Shown in pieces: positions 15,953 to 24,300 of a DNA stretch of 64,000 nt (its first letter is position 1; every line of letters starts with the position of its first letter). The stretch comes from Microbacterium galbinum (GTDB lineage: Bacteria; Actinomycetota; Actinomycetes; Actinomycetales; Microbacteriaceae). The position numbers and the translations under genes are program-made. The stretch spans positions 1,612,001 through 1,676,000 of the forward strand of contig NZ_JAHWXM010000001.1 of assembly GCF_023091225.1 (NCBI RefSeq), given 5' to 3'. Below the pieces are notes generated by a model. The model was not told the DNA's origin. It did no database searches and saw nothing but the letters and a program-made list of their open reading frames with translations.

Positions 15953-16867
15953 TCAGACCCTCACTCCCACGGCCAGCACCGCACGGTACCCCGCGGACGC
16001 ATCCCCTGACATCGTCGCGAGCTGCGACACGGCCGAATCCTCCCCGAACACGTTGTCGCTGGCGAGCGTGATCCCAGAGAGATTCCGAGCCGAGCCGTCG
16101 TAGCCCGAGGTCGCGTAGACCGCCGCGCACTCGGCCTCGGGCAGCGCCAGCTGAGACGTCGCGATCGCATTGCTCGCGTCGGTGATCGACGCGACGTCCG
16201 GATACACCTCGAAGTGGATGTGCGGCCAGCGCCCGGCGTAGCAGCCGGGGAAGATCGAGGTGAACGACACCGTGCCCGCGGCATCCGCCACCTGCACGCC
16301 CCGCAGGTAGGTGACGTCCTCCAGGCCCGACGAATACATCGAGTACTCGCCCTGTGCCGTGCAGTGCCAGGCGTACACGGCGACGCCCTCGGCAGGCGCC
16401 CCGCTGGCGACATCGACGATCTGCAGCTCGAACACGAGCGGCACTCCCCCGGCGGTCGCGCCGCCGTCGATGGAGGAGCGGATGTCCTGGCGGACGATGC
16501 CCGAGTCCTCGAGGATGTCCGGACCGTTCGAGCCGTCGCCCGGGTAAGGCCCCGCGGTCTCCTCGGGAATCTCCGAGACGTCGGCGGCCACGGCATCCGC
16601 TGTCGGCGTGGGGGTGGGAGTCGGGCTGGGCGCCGGCGTCGCGGTCGGCGAGGGAGAACCGGATGCCGTGACCGACGGAGCGCAGGCGGCGAGCACCACC
16701 GCGCCCAGGCCGATCCCTGCCAGGCTCAGCACTCCGCGGCGCGTCAGCAGGGTGCGCAGGTCGAAGGCCGCGCCCTGATCGACCACCTCCTCATCGGGAC
16801 GATCGAGAAGGCGACCTTCGTAGGCGGGGCCCTCGGGCGTACGGTCGGGCTCGGGGATCCGGGTCAT
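15953..16867 (-). CDS. intradiol ring-cleavage dioxygenase-like lipoprotein
   Basis: The 304-residue protein has a twin-arginine-type motif (TRRGVLSLAGIGLG) running into a lipobox LAAC near residue 65. A Pro/Thr/Ser linker precedes a dioxygenase-like beta-sandwich. Family hallmarks are ETAGPYPG, VYAWHC, YLRG and GRWPHIHFEVY; the His and Tyr residues in these correspond to the Fe(III) ligands of protocatechuate and catechol 1,2-dioxygenases. Exported members of this family are common in actinobacteria and their true substrate is unknown. GAGGAG lies eight bases before ATG 16867; an ATG 12 codons upstream lacks such a site. Confidence 0.85.
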   Translation of the reverse strand: MTRIPEPDRTPEGPAYEGRLLDRPDEEVVDQGAAFDLRTLLTRRGVLSLAGIGLGAVVLAACAPSVTASGSPSPTATPAPSPTPTPTPTADAVAADVSEIPEETAGPYPGDGSNGPDILEDSGIVRQDIRSSIDGGATAGGVPLVFELQIVDVASGAPAEGVAVYAWHCTAQGEYSMYSSGLEDVTYLRGVQVADAAGTVSFTSIFPGCYAGRWPHIHFEVYPDVASITDASNAIATSQLALPEAECAAVYATSGYDGSARNLSGITLASDNVFGEDSAVSQLATMSGDASAGYRAVLAVGVRV

Positions 16868-16939
16868 GGTCGCGCTCCTCGTGTGCGGGTCGGGAGCATC
16901 CATGGTCGCGCGGCGGGCGATGCGTCGCCCCTGCGCGGG

Positions 16940-18133
16940 CTATGCGTTCTCGATGACGGCGGCCTTCTTCTCCGGCACCGGCGGGTGGAGCACCAGGAAC
17001 ACCACGATGATCACCATGATCACCGCGGTGAGCGCCACGGGGACCGGAAGGATCGGGTCGAGCAGCACGAGCACCGCACAGATCGGCACGACCGTGTTCA
17101 CGACGCGGTCGGCGCTTCTGCGGATGGCGACCCACCAGACGCCGAGCAGGAAGACGGCGATCGGGACCGTCACCGTGAAGGACGCGGCCGTACTCGACAG
17201 CTCGCTCTTGCCCGTGAGCACGTCGAGCTCGACCTCGATGCCGGCTGAGAAGGCGGCCGCCGCCGCGAAGATCAGGTAGTGCGTGTAGCCGTAGCGCAGC
17301 GAGCTGCCGAACGATCCGACCGCACGATGGTGCTCCGGCCAGAAGTAGATCCACCACAGCGATGCCGTCACCACCAGGGTGAGCACGGAGATGGAGATGA
17401 AGGGCACGAAGGACTCGGCCTCGTGCAGCGCCTCGATGATCGCGTTCGCCGACGCCAGCAGGCTCTCGCCGAGAACGATCAGGGTGAACAGTCCGTAGCG
17501 CTCGGTGATGTGGTGCGGATGCCAGGGGGTCTGCCGCTCGTGCTCGGCGAAGACCGGGATCGACATCTCCAGCAGCGCGAACGCGGCGAAGGCGACGAGC
17601 TGGAAGGGCCCCTCCGGCACCAGCAGGAAGAGAATCCAGAGCACCTGCACCGCGGCGATGCCGAACGCATACCGCCGGGTCGCCTGGCGCAGCGGACCCG
17701 CGGCGCGCGACGCCCGCAACCACTGGGCGACCATGGCGATGCGCATCACCACGTATCCGACGACCACGAGCGCGAAGTGGCCGTGTTCGAACGCGCTGGG
17801 GATGCCGGCGGCGAGCACGAGCACTCCGCTCATCTGCACGATCGTGGTGACGCGGTACAGCCAGTCGTCGGTGTCGAACGCGGTCGCGAACCACGTGAAG
17901 TTCATCCACGCCCACCAGATCGCGAAGAAGAGCATGGCGTACGAGATGATCCCGTGCTGCAGATGCCCCTCGCTGAGGGCGTGGTGGAGCTGCGCCGAGG
18001 CGATGCTCACGGCGACGACGAACACGAGGTCGAAGAACAGCTCGAGCGAGCTGGCGACCCGGTGCGGCTGGGCGGCGTCACGCGGAATCATGCGGGTGAG
18101 ACGCAGTCTCGGCGAAGTGGCGTTGGGTGTCAC
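16940..18133 (-). CDS. low temperature requirement A (LtrA) family membrane protein
   Basis: The 397-residue protein has about ten to eleven transmembrane helices. Its N-terminus reads RVASSLELFFDLVFVVAVS, the ELFFDLVFV signature of LtrA proteins. A later ERYGLFTLIVLGESLLA, also diagnostic, lies near residue 220. LtrA was named from a Listeria mutant with poor growth in the cold; its molecular activity is unknown. The GTG start is supported by a TATCCT box exactly six bases upstream, so the gene is probably leaderless. It is divergent from the exopolysaccharide priming gene. Confidence 0.88.
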   Translation of the reverse strand: MTPNATSPRLRLTRMIPRDAAQPHRVASSLELFFDLVFVVAVSIASAQLHHALSEGHLQHGIISYAMLFFAIWWAWMNFTWFATAFDTDDWLYRVTTIVQMSGVLVLAAGIPSAFEHGHFALVVVGYVVMRIAMVAQWLRASRAAGPLRQATRRYAFGIAAVQVLWILFLLVPEGPFQLVAFAAFALLEMSIPVFAEHERQTPWHPHHITERYGLFTLIVLGESLLASANAIIEALHEAESFVPFISISVLTLVVTASLWWIYFWPEHHRAVGSFGSSLRYGYTHYLIFAAAAAFSAGIEVELDVLTGKSELSSTAASFTVTVPIAVFLLGVWWVAIRRSADRVVNTVVPICAVLVLLDPILPVPVALTAVIMVIIVVFLVLHPPVPEKKAAVIENA

Positions 18134-18139
18134 CGCGCC

Positions 18140-18145
18140 AGGATA
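18140..18145 (-). promoter_or_regulatory. -10 box of ltrA-like gene (leaderless type)
   Basis: TATCCT on the minus strand is followed by six bases and the GTG at 18133. Confidence 0.55.
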
Positions 18146-18400
18146 GACCCGCTGTCGCGGCGGCGTGCGGGGCCACCGGAATATCGTTTCGGATCGTTGC
18201 GCGGAGAACCTACCGAACGCGACCGCCGTGGGCTATGCTGACGGGAGTCTGCAGTGCTCTCTGTATGCATTCGCCGTGTGGGACGGTGTCTGCTCGCCCG
18301 TGATGTGGGATCACGGAACGTCAGAGGGACCCGAGGGGTCGGGAATGCAGACGAAACCGCGAGCGTGGGGCTGGCGGTCTGGGGAATATCTGGGGAAACA
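18146..18400 (+). promoter_or_regulatory. leader region of the exopolysaccharide priming gene
   Basis: These 255 bases hold no convincing gene. Three CTGGGGA words occur at 18379, 18390 and 18409, spaced 11 and 19 bp apart, and a -10-like TATGCT is at 18235-18240. The length suggests a regulated leader. Confidence 0.4.
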
Positions 18401-18454
18401 ATGGCGCACTGGGGATTTTTGCGTACATCACCGGCTCGAGGAGCCTCGGCATGA
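18401..18454 (+). CDS. possible 17-residue leader peptide
   Basis: An ATG seven bases after TGGGGA opens a 17-codon frame reading MAHWGFLRTSPARGASA. Its TGA overlaps the ATG of the next gene as ATGA. This layout would allow translational coupling. The downstream gene also has its own GAGGAG seven bases before its ATG, so the peptide may be incidental. Confidence 0.3.
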   Translation: MAHWGFLRTSPARGASA

Positions 18455-19983
18455 CCTCCGTAGAGGATGCCGTGAGCATCACTCGCGCAGGAACGGCATT
18501 CGTGCCGGTTGCCGCTCCGCGAGCCGTCAAGTCGGTGCCGCGCTCGGTGGTCTCACCGCGCGTCTCCGCAACGCTGGAACGCCGCCGTCAGTGGGAGCGG
18601 CGATATCGGATGCGACTGCGGACGACGGATGCGGCTGTCATCCTGCTCGCCGTCGCACTGACGGCGGCGATCCAGCTGTCCATCGGCCTCACGGTGCTCG
18701 AAGTGCTGCGCGCCAGCGCGCCGCTGGCCGTGCTGTGGTTCCTGATGCTCGGCGCGCTCCACACCCGTGACGCCGCGCTGTTCCAGGCGAGTGCGACCGA
18801 GTACCGCGGCGTCGCGAACGCGAGCGGACTCGCGTTCGGGCTGGTCGCGATCATCGACGTGCTGCTGGCGTGGGAGTCGATGCAGCTGATGCTCGTCGTC
18901 GGGCTGCCGGTCGGACTGCTCGCACTCCTCGTCACGCGCTGGGGATGGCGGCACTGGTTGCAGGGCGAGCGGCGTCACGGGCGCTTCGCCTCCCGCACGC
19001 TCGTCGTCGGCAACCGGGACGACGTCGAGTACGTCATCCGTACGCTGCACCCGATCGGTGCCTCCGGCTATCAGGTGGTCGGGGCGACACTGCTCGACGG
19101 CAACGCCCGCGACGTCGAGATCGACGACATCCGCTTCCCGGTGCTCGGCAACTCCAACTCCGTGGCAACGGTGGCCACCGAGCTCGGCGCCGACACGATC
19201 ATCGTCGCCAGTCGTCCGGAGCGCGACCCCGACTTCGTCAAGCACCTGAGCTGGCAGCTCGAGGGCACGGCCGCCGAACTGGTTCTGTCGAGCCGACTCA
19301 CCGACGTCGCCGGCCCCCGCATCTCGTTCGCCTCGGTCGAGGGACTCCCCCTGATCCAGGTGCAGATCCCGACCTACGAGGGCGGCAAGCACGTGCTCAA
19401 GCGGGCGCTCGACGTGGTCGTCGCGACCCTCGCCCTCATCCCGATCGGCCTGATCCTTCCGGCGCTCGCCCTTCTCATCAAGCTCGACTCCCCCGGCCCC
19501 GTGTTCTTCCACCAGGAACGGGTGGGGCGCGACGGCCGGCGCTTCAGGATGGTCAAGCTCCGCTCGATGGCGACGGATGCCGAGCAGAAGCTCGCGGCGC
19601 TCAAGCTGCAGAACGAGGGCTCGGGTCTGCTGTTCAAGATGAAGGACGACCCCCGTGTCACGCGGGTCGGGCGGGTGCTGCGCAAGCTGTCGCTCGACGA
19701 ACTGCCGCAGTTCTGGAACGTGCTCGTCGGCGACATGAGCGTGGTCGGGCCTCGCCCGCCGCTGCCGACCGAGGTCACCGCGTACGACGGCACGGTGTTC
19801 CGGCGCCTCTACATCAAACCCGGCATCACGGGTCTGTGGCAGGTCTCGGGTCGCAGCGACCTGTCGTGGGACGAGAGCGTGCGTCTCGACCTTCGCTACG
19901 TCGAGAACTGGTCGGTCATGAACGACCTGCAGATCATGTGGCGTACGGCGAAGGTCATGGTGCAGCCCAGCGGGGCATACTGA
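18451..19983 (+). CDS. exopolysaccharide priming sugar-phosphate transferase (WbaP/CpsE type)
   Basis: The 510-residue protein should transfer a sugar-1-phosphate to undecaprenyl phosphate, the first step of Wzx/Wzy-dependent polymer assembly. It has about five N-terminal helices, a CoA-binding-like Rossmann domain (RTLVVGNRDDVEYV) and the C-terminal bacterial sugar transferase domain (about 310-510). Typical motifs there are KRALDVVVATLALI, PGPVFFHQERVGR, KLRSM, KLSLDELPQFWNVL, MSVVGPRP and KPGITGLWQVSGRS. It is followed after four bases by a glycosyltransferase gene, so both are likely co-transcribed. Confidence 0.94.
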   Translation: MTSVEDAVSITRAGTAFVPVAAPRAVKSVPRSVVSPRVSATLERRRQWERRYRMRLRTTDAAVILLAVALTAAIQLSIGLTVLEVLRASAPLAVLWFLMLGALHTRDAALFQASATEYRGVANASGLAFGLVAIIDVLLAWESMQLMLVVGLPVGLLALLVTRWGWRHWLQGERRHGRFASRTLVVGNRDDVEYVIRTLHPIGASGYQVVGATLLDGNARDVEIDDIRFPVLGNSNSVATVATELGADTIIVASRPERDPDFVKHLSWQLEGTAAELVLSSRLTDVAGPRISFASVEGLPLIQVQIPTYEGGKHVLKRALDVVVATLALIPIGLILPALALLIKLDSPGPVFFHQERVGRDGRRFRMVKLRSMATDAEQKLAALKLQNEGSGLLFKMKDDPRVTRVGRVLRKLSLDELPQFWNVLVGDMSVVGPRPPLPTEVTAYDGTVFRRLYIKPGITGLWQVSGRSDLSWDESVRLDLRYVENWSVMNDLQIMWRTAKVMVQPSGAY

Positions 19984-19987
19984 ACGC

Positions 19988-20941
19988 ATGAGCGCCGCCA
20001 CGCCCGACGAGGGCCCTGCCGTCCTTGTCGCCGTGACGACCTTCCGACGCACCGAGCTGCTGCCACCGCTGGTCGCCGCGATCCGAGACTCCGCGGGAGC
20101 CGCGGGCACCCGGATGCGGATCTCGCTCGTCGACAACGACCCGGAGCGATCGGCATCCGCGGTCGCCGCCGGCCTCGGCGCCGACTACGTCTCGGAGCCC
20201 ACTCCCGGGATCGCGGCGGCTCGTCAGGCTGCGCTCGACGCCGCCCGCGCCGGTGAGCTCGTCGCGATGGTCGACGACGATGTCGTCCCGCAACCGGGCT
20301 GGCTCGATGCCCTCCTGCGGGTCTGGGCGGCGGAGCATCCCGCGGTGGTGATGGGCTACGTCGAGTACGTGTGGCCCGAGGGCACGGACCCGTGGATCGT
20401 CGCCGGCGGATTCATGCGACGCCGACGACGCGTCACCGGGCAGCACCTCGATGCTCTCGCCACCGGGAACGTGCTGGTCGATGCCGCCCAGGTGCGGCAG
20501 CTCGGTGTCTCCTTCGACACGAACCTCGGCTTGGCCGGCGGCGAGGACATGCTGTTCGGGCGAGCGATCCTCGCGGCGGGCGGGTCGATCATCGCCTCTG
20601 CCGACTCCATCGTGCGCGACGAGGTTCCCATGGCCCGGACGACGCGAGAGTTCGTGCGACGCCGGACCATCTCGCAGGGGCAGATGCGCACGCGCCTGCT
20701 CACGCGCACGTCGTCGACGCCGCGGCGGATTCTCCTGCGCGGTGTGCATCTGCTCGGCGGCGTCGCCCGCCTGATCGTGTTCTCGGCTCGCGGCGCGCTC
20801 GCGCGTCTACGGGGAGACGTCGCGGCCCATGCCGTGCTGACACGACGCACCTGGTTCGCGCAGGGTCGCATCCTCGGCGCCGTCGGGCACGTGACGCCCG
20901 AGTACGCGCGGCCCCCGAAGCCGAACTCCGCTCCGGCGTAG
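19988..20941 (+). CDS. glycosyltransferase family 2
   Basis: This 317-residue GT-A fold enzyme opens with AVLVAVTTFRRTELLPPLV. It continues with GADYVSEPTPGIAAARQAAL and the metal-binding VAMVDDDVVP motif near residue 95. A GGEDMLFGRAILAAGG segment in the middle resembles the acceptor-side ED motif of the family. No transmembrane helices are evident, so it should act at the inner face of the membrane on the lipid-linked sugar. The four-base gap to the priming transferase suggests it adds an early sugar. Confidence 0.88.
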   Translation: MSAATPDEGPAVLVAVTTFRRTELLPPLVAAIRDSAGAAGTRMRISLVDNDPERSASAVAAGLGADYVSEPTPGIAAARQAALDAARAGELVAMVDDDVVPQPGWLDALLRVWAAEHPAVVMGYVEYVWPEGTDPWIVAGGFMRRRRRVTGQHLDALATGNVLVDAAQVRQLGVSFDTNLGLAGGEDMLFGRAILAAGGSIIASADSIVRDEVPMARTTREFVRRRTISQGQMRTRLLTRTSSTPRRILLRGVHLLGGVARLIVFSARGALARLRGDVAAHAVLTRRTWFAQGRILGAVGHVTPEYARPPKPNSAPA

Positions 20942-21028
20942 CCGTCCGCGCGGCGCCAGCGCTGCCCGTGCGGCCGTCTTTAGCCGTCGTTGGTCGTCTC
21001 TGGTCACACGCGCAGGCGTGTGCAGTCA

Positions 21029-21170
21029 CGAGGGGTCAAGACACGCCCTGCCGAGCCCTCGGGGGCGGCGTGTCGTGACCCCTCGCAGGGGTCCTCGCCC
21101 CCCACCTCCGGGCGAGGGGTCAAGACACGCCCTGCGGGACGGCCCGCGTGCGGCGTGTTGTGACCCCTCA
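21029..21170. repeat. two tandem palindromic repeat units (REP/MITE-like)
   Basis: Unit 1 (21029-21085) and unit 2 (21113-21170) each have 19-bp inverted arms. Left arms are CGAGGGGTCAAGACACGCC in both; right arms match in 18 and 16 of 19 positions. The 27-bp spacer is GC-rich. The 367-bp gap 20942-21308 holds these units and a terminator but no gene. Confidence 0.7.
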
Positions 21171-21193
21171 CGTGGATACTCGAGCACGGAAAG

Positions 21194-21221
21194 GGCCCGG
21201 CATCTGCGAGGATGCCGGGCC
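21194..21221 (-). terminator. terminator of the 1814-residue secreted protein gene
   Basis: GGCCCGGCATC (21194-21204) pairs perfectly with GATGCCGGGCC (21211-21221). On the minus strand it is followed by CTTTCC. Confidence 0.75.
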
Positions 21222-21308
21222 TTCCAGCGACGGGAGCGTATCGGGCACTCCCGGATCGCCCAGATGCGGGGAGGGCGAGCGCCTGGCCTGGCCTTCCCCG
21301 CACCGTGC

Positions 21309-24300
21309 CTACTGCGGAACCACCACGGCGATGCGATCGAACGACAGCTTGGTCGCCGGGTTGGTCGACGCCGAGCTGATCGACGTCTTGATTCCGACGC
21401 CGCCGGCCGCCTGCAGAGCCGCCGTCGTGTCGGTGCCCTGCAGCTGCCACGCGGTGGGCTCTGGCTGCCCCTCGACCCAGATCTTCGCGGCGATCGTGGT
21501 CGGGTTCGTGCCCGTGACCGACAGCTTGGTGTGCAATACCTGCCCGGGCGTGTACGCGGTCGGCAGCACGTAGCTGTTACCGATCGCGGTCTCGTCGCGC
21601 AGGATGTAGAGGCGGATGACCCCGGCCGGCTCGAACCGCACGCGGGCCGAGTAGTTCGAGGTTCCGACCGTGCGTCCGAGCACCGTCACGCTCGCCGTGC
21701 CGCCGGTCGAGGCGACGTCGGACGAGAACAGCGTATCGAGCACGATGTTCGTCGCCGAGACGCCCAGACGGGCCTCACGGGTCTGGGAGGGTGCCAGAGT
21801 CACCGTTCCCTGACCGGCGGCGACGCCGAAGGCGGCGTTACCGCCCGACGTGGCCCAGGCCCCGCCGAGATCCGACGTCCCCCACCCTCCGGTGAGAGTG
21901 CGGTTGAACTCGTCGGTCGCGAGCGGCGTCGGTCCCGCCGGAGGGTCGACGGGCGGCGCGGTCACGGTCACGGGGGCCGTGACGGTGTGCGTCGCTCCGT
22001 CGTCGTCGGTCACCGTGAGCGTCACCGTGTAGGTGCCGGCCGCGGCGTAAGGGTGCGACGCCGTGACGCCGGTACCCGTCGCTCCGTCTCCGAAGTTCCA
22101 GGCGTACGACGCGATCGTGCCGTCGGAGTCGCTCGAACCGTTCGCGTTGACGTTGGCCGTGAGGCCCGTCGTCGAAGACACGAACGCGGCGACCGGCGCC
22201 TGGTTCGGCGGCGCGACGACCGCACCGGTGACCACCTTGTAGTCGTCGATGCTGATCACGGTCGACACGGTCGAGACCGAACTGACGGCCATCTTCAGCC
22301 CCACGGATCCCGCCTGCTGCAGCGCGGCCGTGGTGTCGGTCGTCTGGAGCTGCGGCGTGGTCGGCTCGGTCGTTCCCGTGCGCCACACCTTGAGCGACAG
22401 ATTGGTCGGCGAGGTTCCCCGCACCGACAGCACGGCCGACAGGCTCTCACCCGCGACGTAGTTGCCGGGCAGCACCACGCTGTTGCCGATCGCCGTCTCG
22501 TTGCGCAGCAGGTAGAGGCGGATCACTCCGGTCGACTCGACCTTGATGCGGCCCGAGTAGACGTCGCTCCCGACCTGACGGCCGTTGACCGTGAGGTTGA
22601 AGGCACCGCCCGAGGTCGCGTTGCTCGACGAGATCGTCAGCGAGGTGATGGTGTTCGTCGAGCTGACTCCGGCGAGGCGCGCCTCGCGGGTCTGCCCGGC
22701 TGCCAGAGCCATCTTGCCCACGCCGCCCGCGACCGAGAAGGCCGCAGCCCCGCCGGTGGTCGTCCAGGCGCCTCCGACGTCGGCGCTGCCCCACGAGGCG
22801 CTCGCCGACCGTGCGAAGGCGTCGCGGGCGATCACGTCTTCGGTCGAGGCCGGAGCCACGACGACCGACGAGGTCGCCTGGTGCGTCGCACCGCGGTTGT
22901 CGGTGACCGTCAGGGTCACGGTGTACGTGCCGGCGGTCGTGTAGGTGTGGCTGGCCGTCGCTCCGGTCGCGGTCGCGTTGTCACCGAAGTTCCAGGCGTA
23001 GGCCGTGATCGTGCCGTCGGTGTCCGTCGACCCGCTGCCGTCGGCCGAGACGGTCATGCCGTCCGCACCGCGCACGACGTTGGCCACGGCCTTGGGCGGC
23101 ACGTTCGCCGCCTCGACCACGATCTGCTGTGTGCTCGTCGCCGAGCCGCCGCGATCGTCCGTGACCGTGAGCGAGACCGCGTAGGTGCCGCTCGCGCCGA
23201 AGGTGTGCGCCGCGGTCGCGCCCGTCGCGGATGCTCCGTCTCCGAAGTTCCACGAGTAGCTCGCGATGGTGCCGTCCGGGTCGGCGCTGGCCGAACCGTC
23301 GACCGACAGCGCCAGGAACTCGGCACTCGCGGTGAACGCCGATGTCGGCAGCACATTCGGGTTGCGCACGACCACGTCGTGGCTGACCGAGGAGGTCAAC
23401 GACCCGCTGTCGCGCACCGTCAGAGTGACGGTGTACGTTCCGGCCGTCGTGTATGCGTGGGTCGGCGCGACCCCGCTGCCGGTCTCGCCGTCACCGAAGT
23501 TCCAGCTGTAGTCGGCGATCGGCCCTTCGACATCGCTCGAGCTCGAGGCGTCGAAGGCCACCGACAGGTCGGTCGGCGTGGTCGTGAACTGCGCGACCGG
23601 GAGTTCGTTGCCCTGTCCGGTCTTACCCAGCTGGTAGTGCTGCAGGATCTGGCTCGCGGACAACGGCGCGGAGTAGATCGCCACTTCGTCGACCGAGCCC
23701 ACCCAGAACGGGTTGCCCTCCCATGTCGAGTCTCCGCCGACCCGCCAGTATCCGGCGTAGTCCTCGGCGTTGGACACCGAGTTCGACGCGACCAGTTCAC
23801 CGTCGACGTACAACTGCATGCCGCTCGGAGACTGCTGCGCCACGACATAGTGCCACTGGTTGTCGCGGTAGGTGCTCGGCGCGGTGAGGATGTTCGTCCC
23901 CCCGTTGTAGGTGCCGAACTTCAAGCGGCCCACCGTGTCCATGTAGATGTGGCGGTCGTAGTTCGAGCTGGCGTTGGCGTTGTTCGAGTTGCTGTTGCCG
24001 AAGCCGACGATCTTGCCACCGCCGGTCGTGGTCGTCTTGAACCAGGTCTCGATGGAGTAGATGTCGGATGCCGCGTACTGACGATCGCTGATCACGTTCT
24101 GACGGTTGTTCCAGGTGCTGCCGACGCTCGAGGACGTGAACCGGATCGACTTGTTGGTCACTCCCGCGAGGGCTCCGGTCTCACCGCGCTGGATGGAGGC
24201 GTTGCCGCTCGTCTTGTAGCTGCCGGTGCTGCCGTCGCGGCCGGAGTCGGCTGCCACGGTTCCCGTGGTCTCGCCCAGACGCCAGTAGAGGGTCGGGTCG

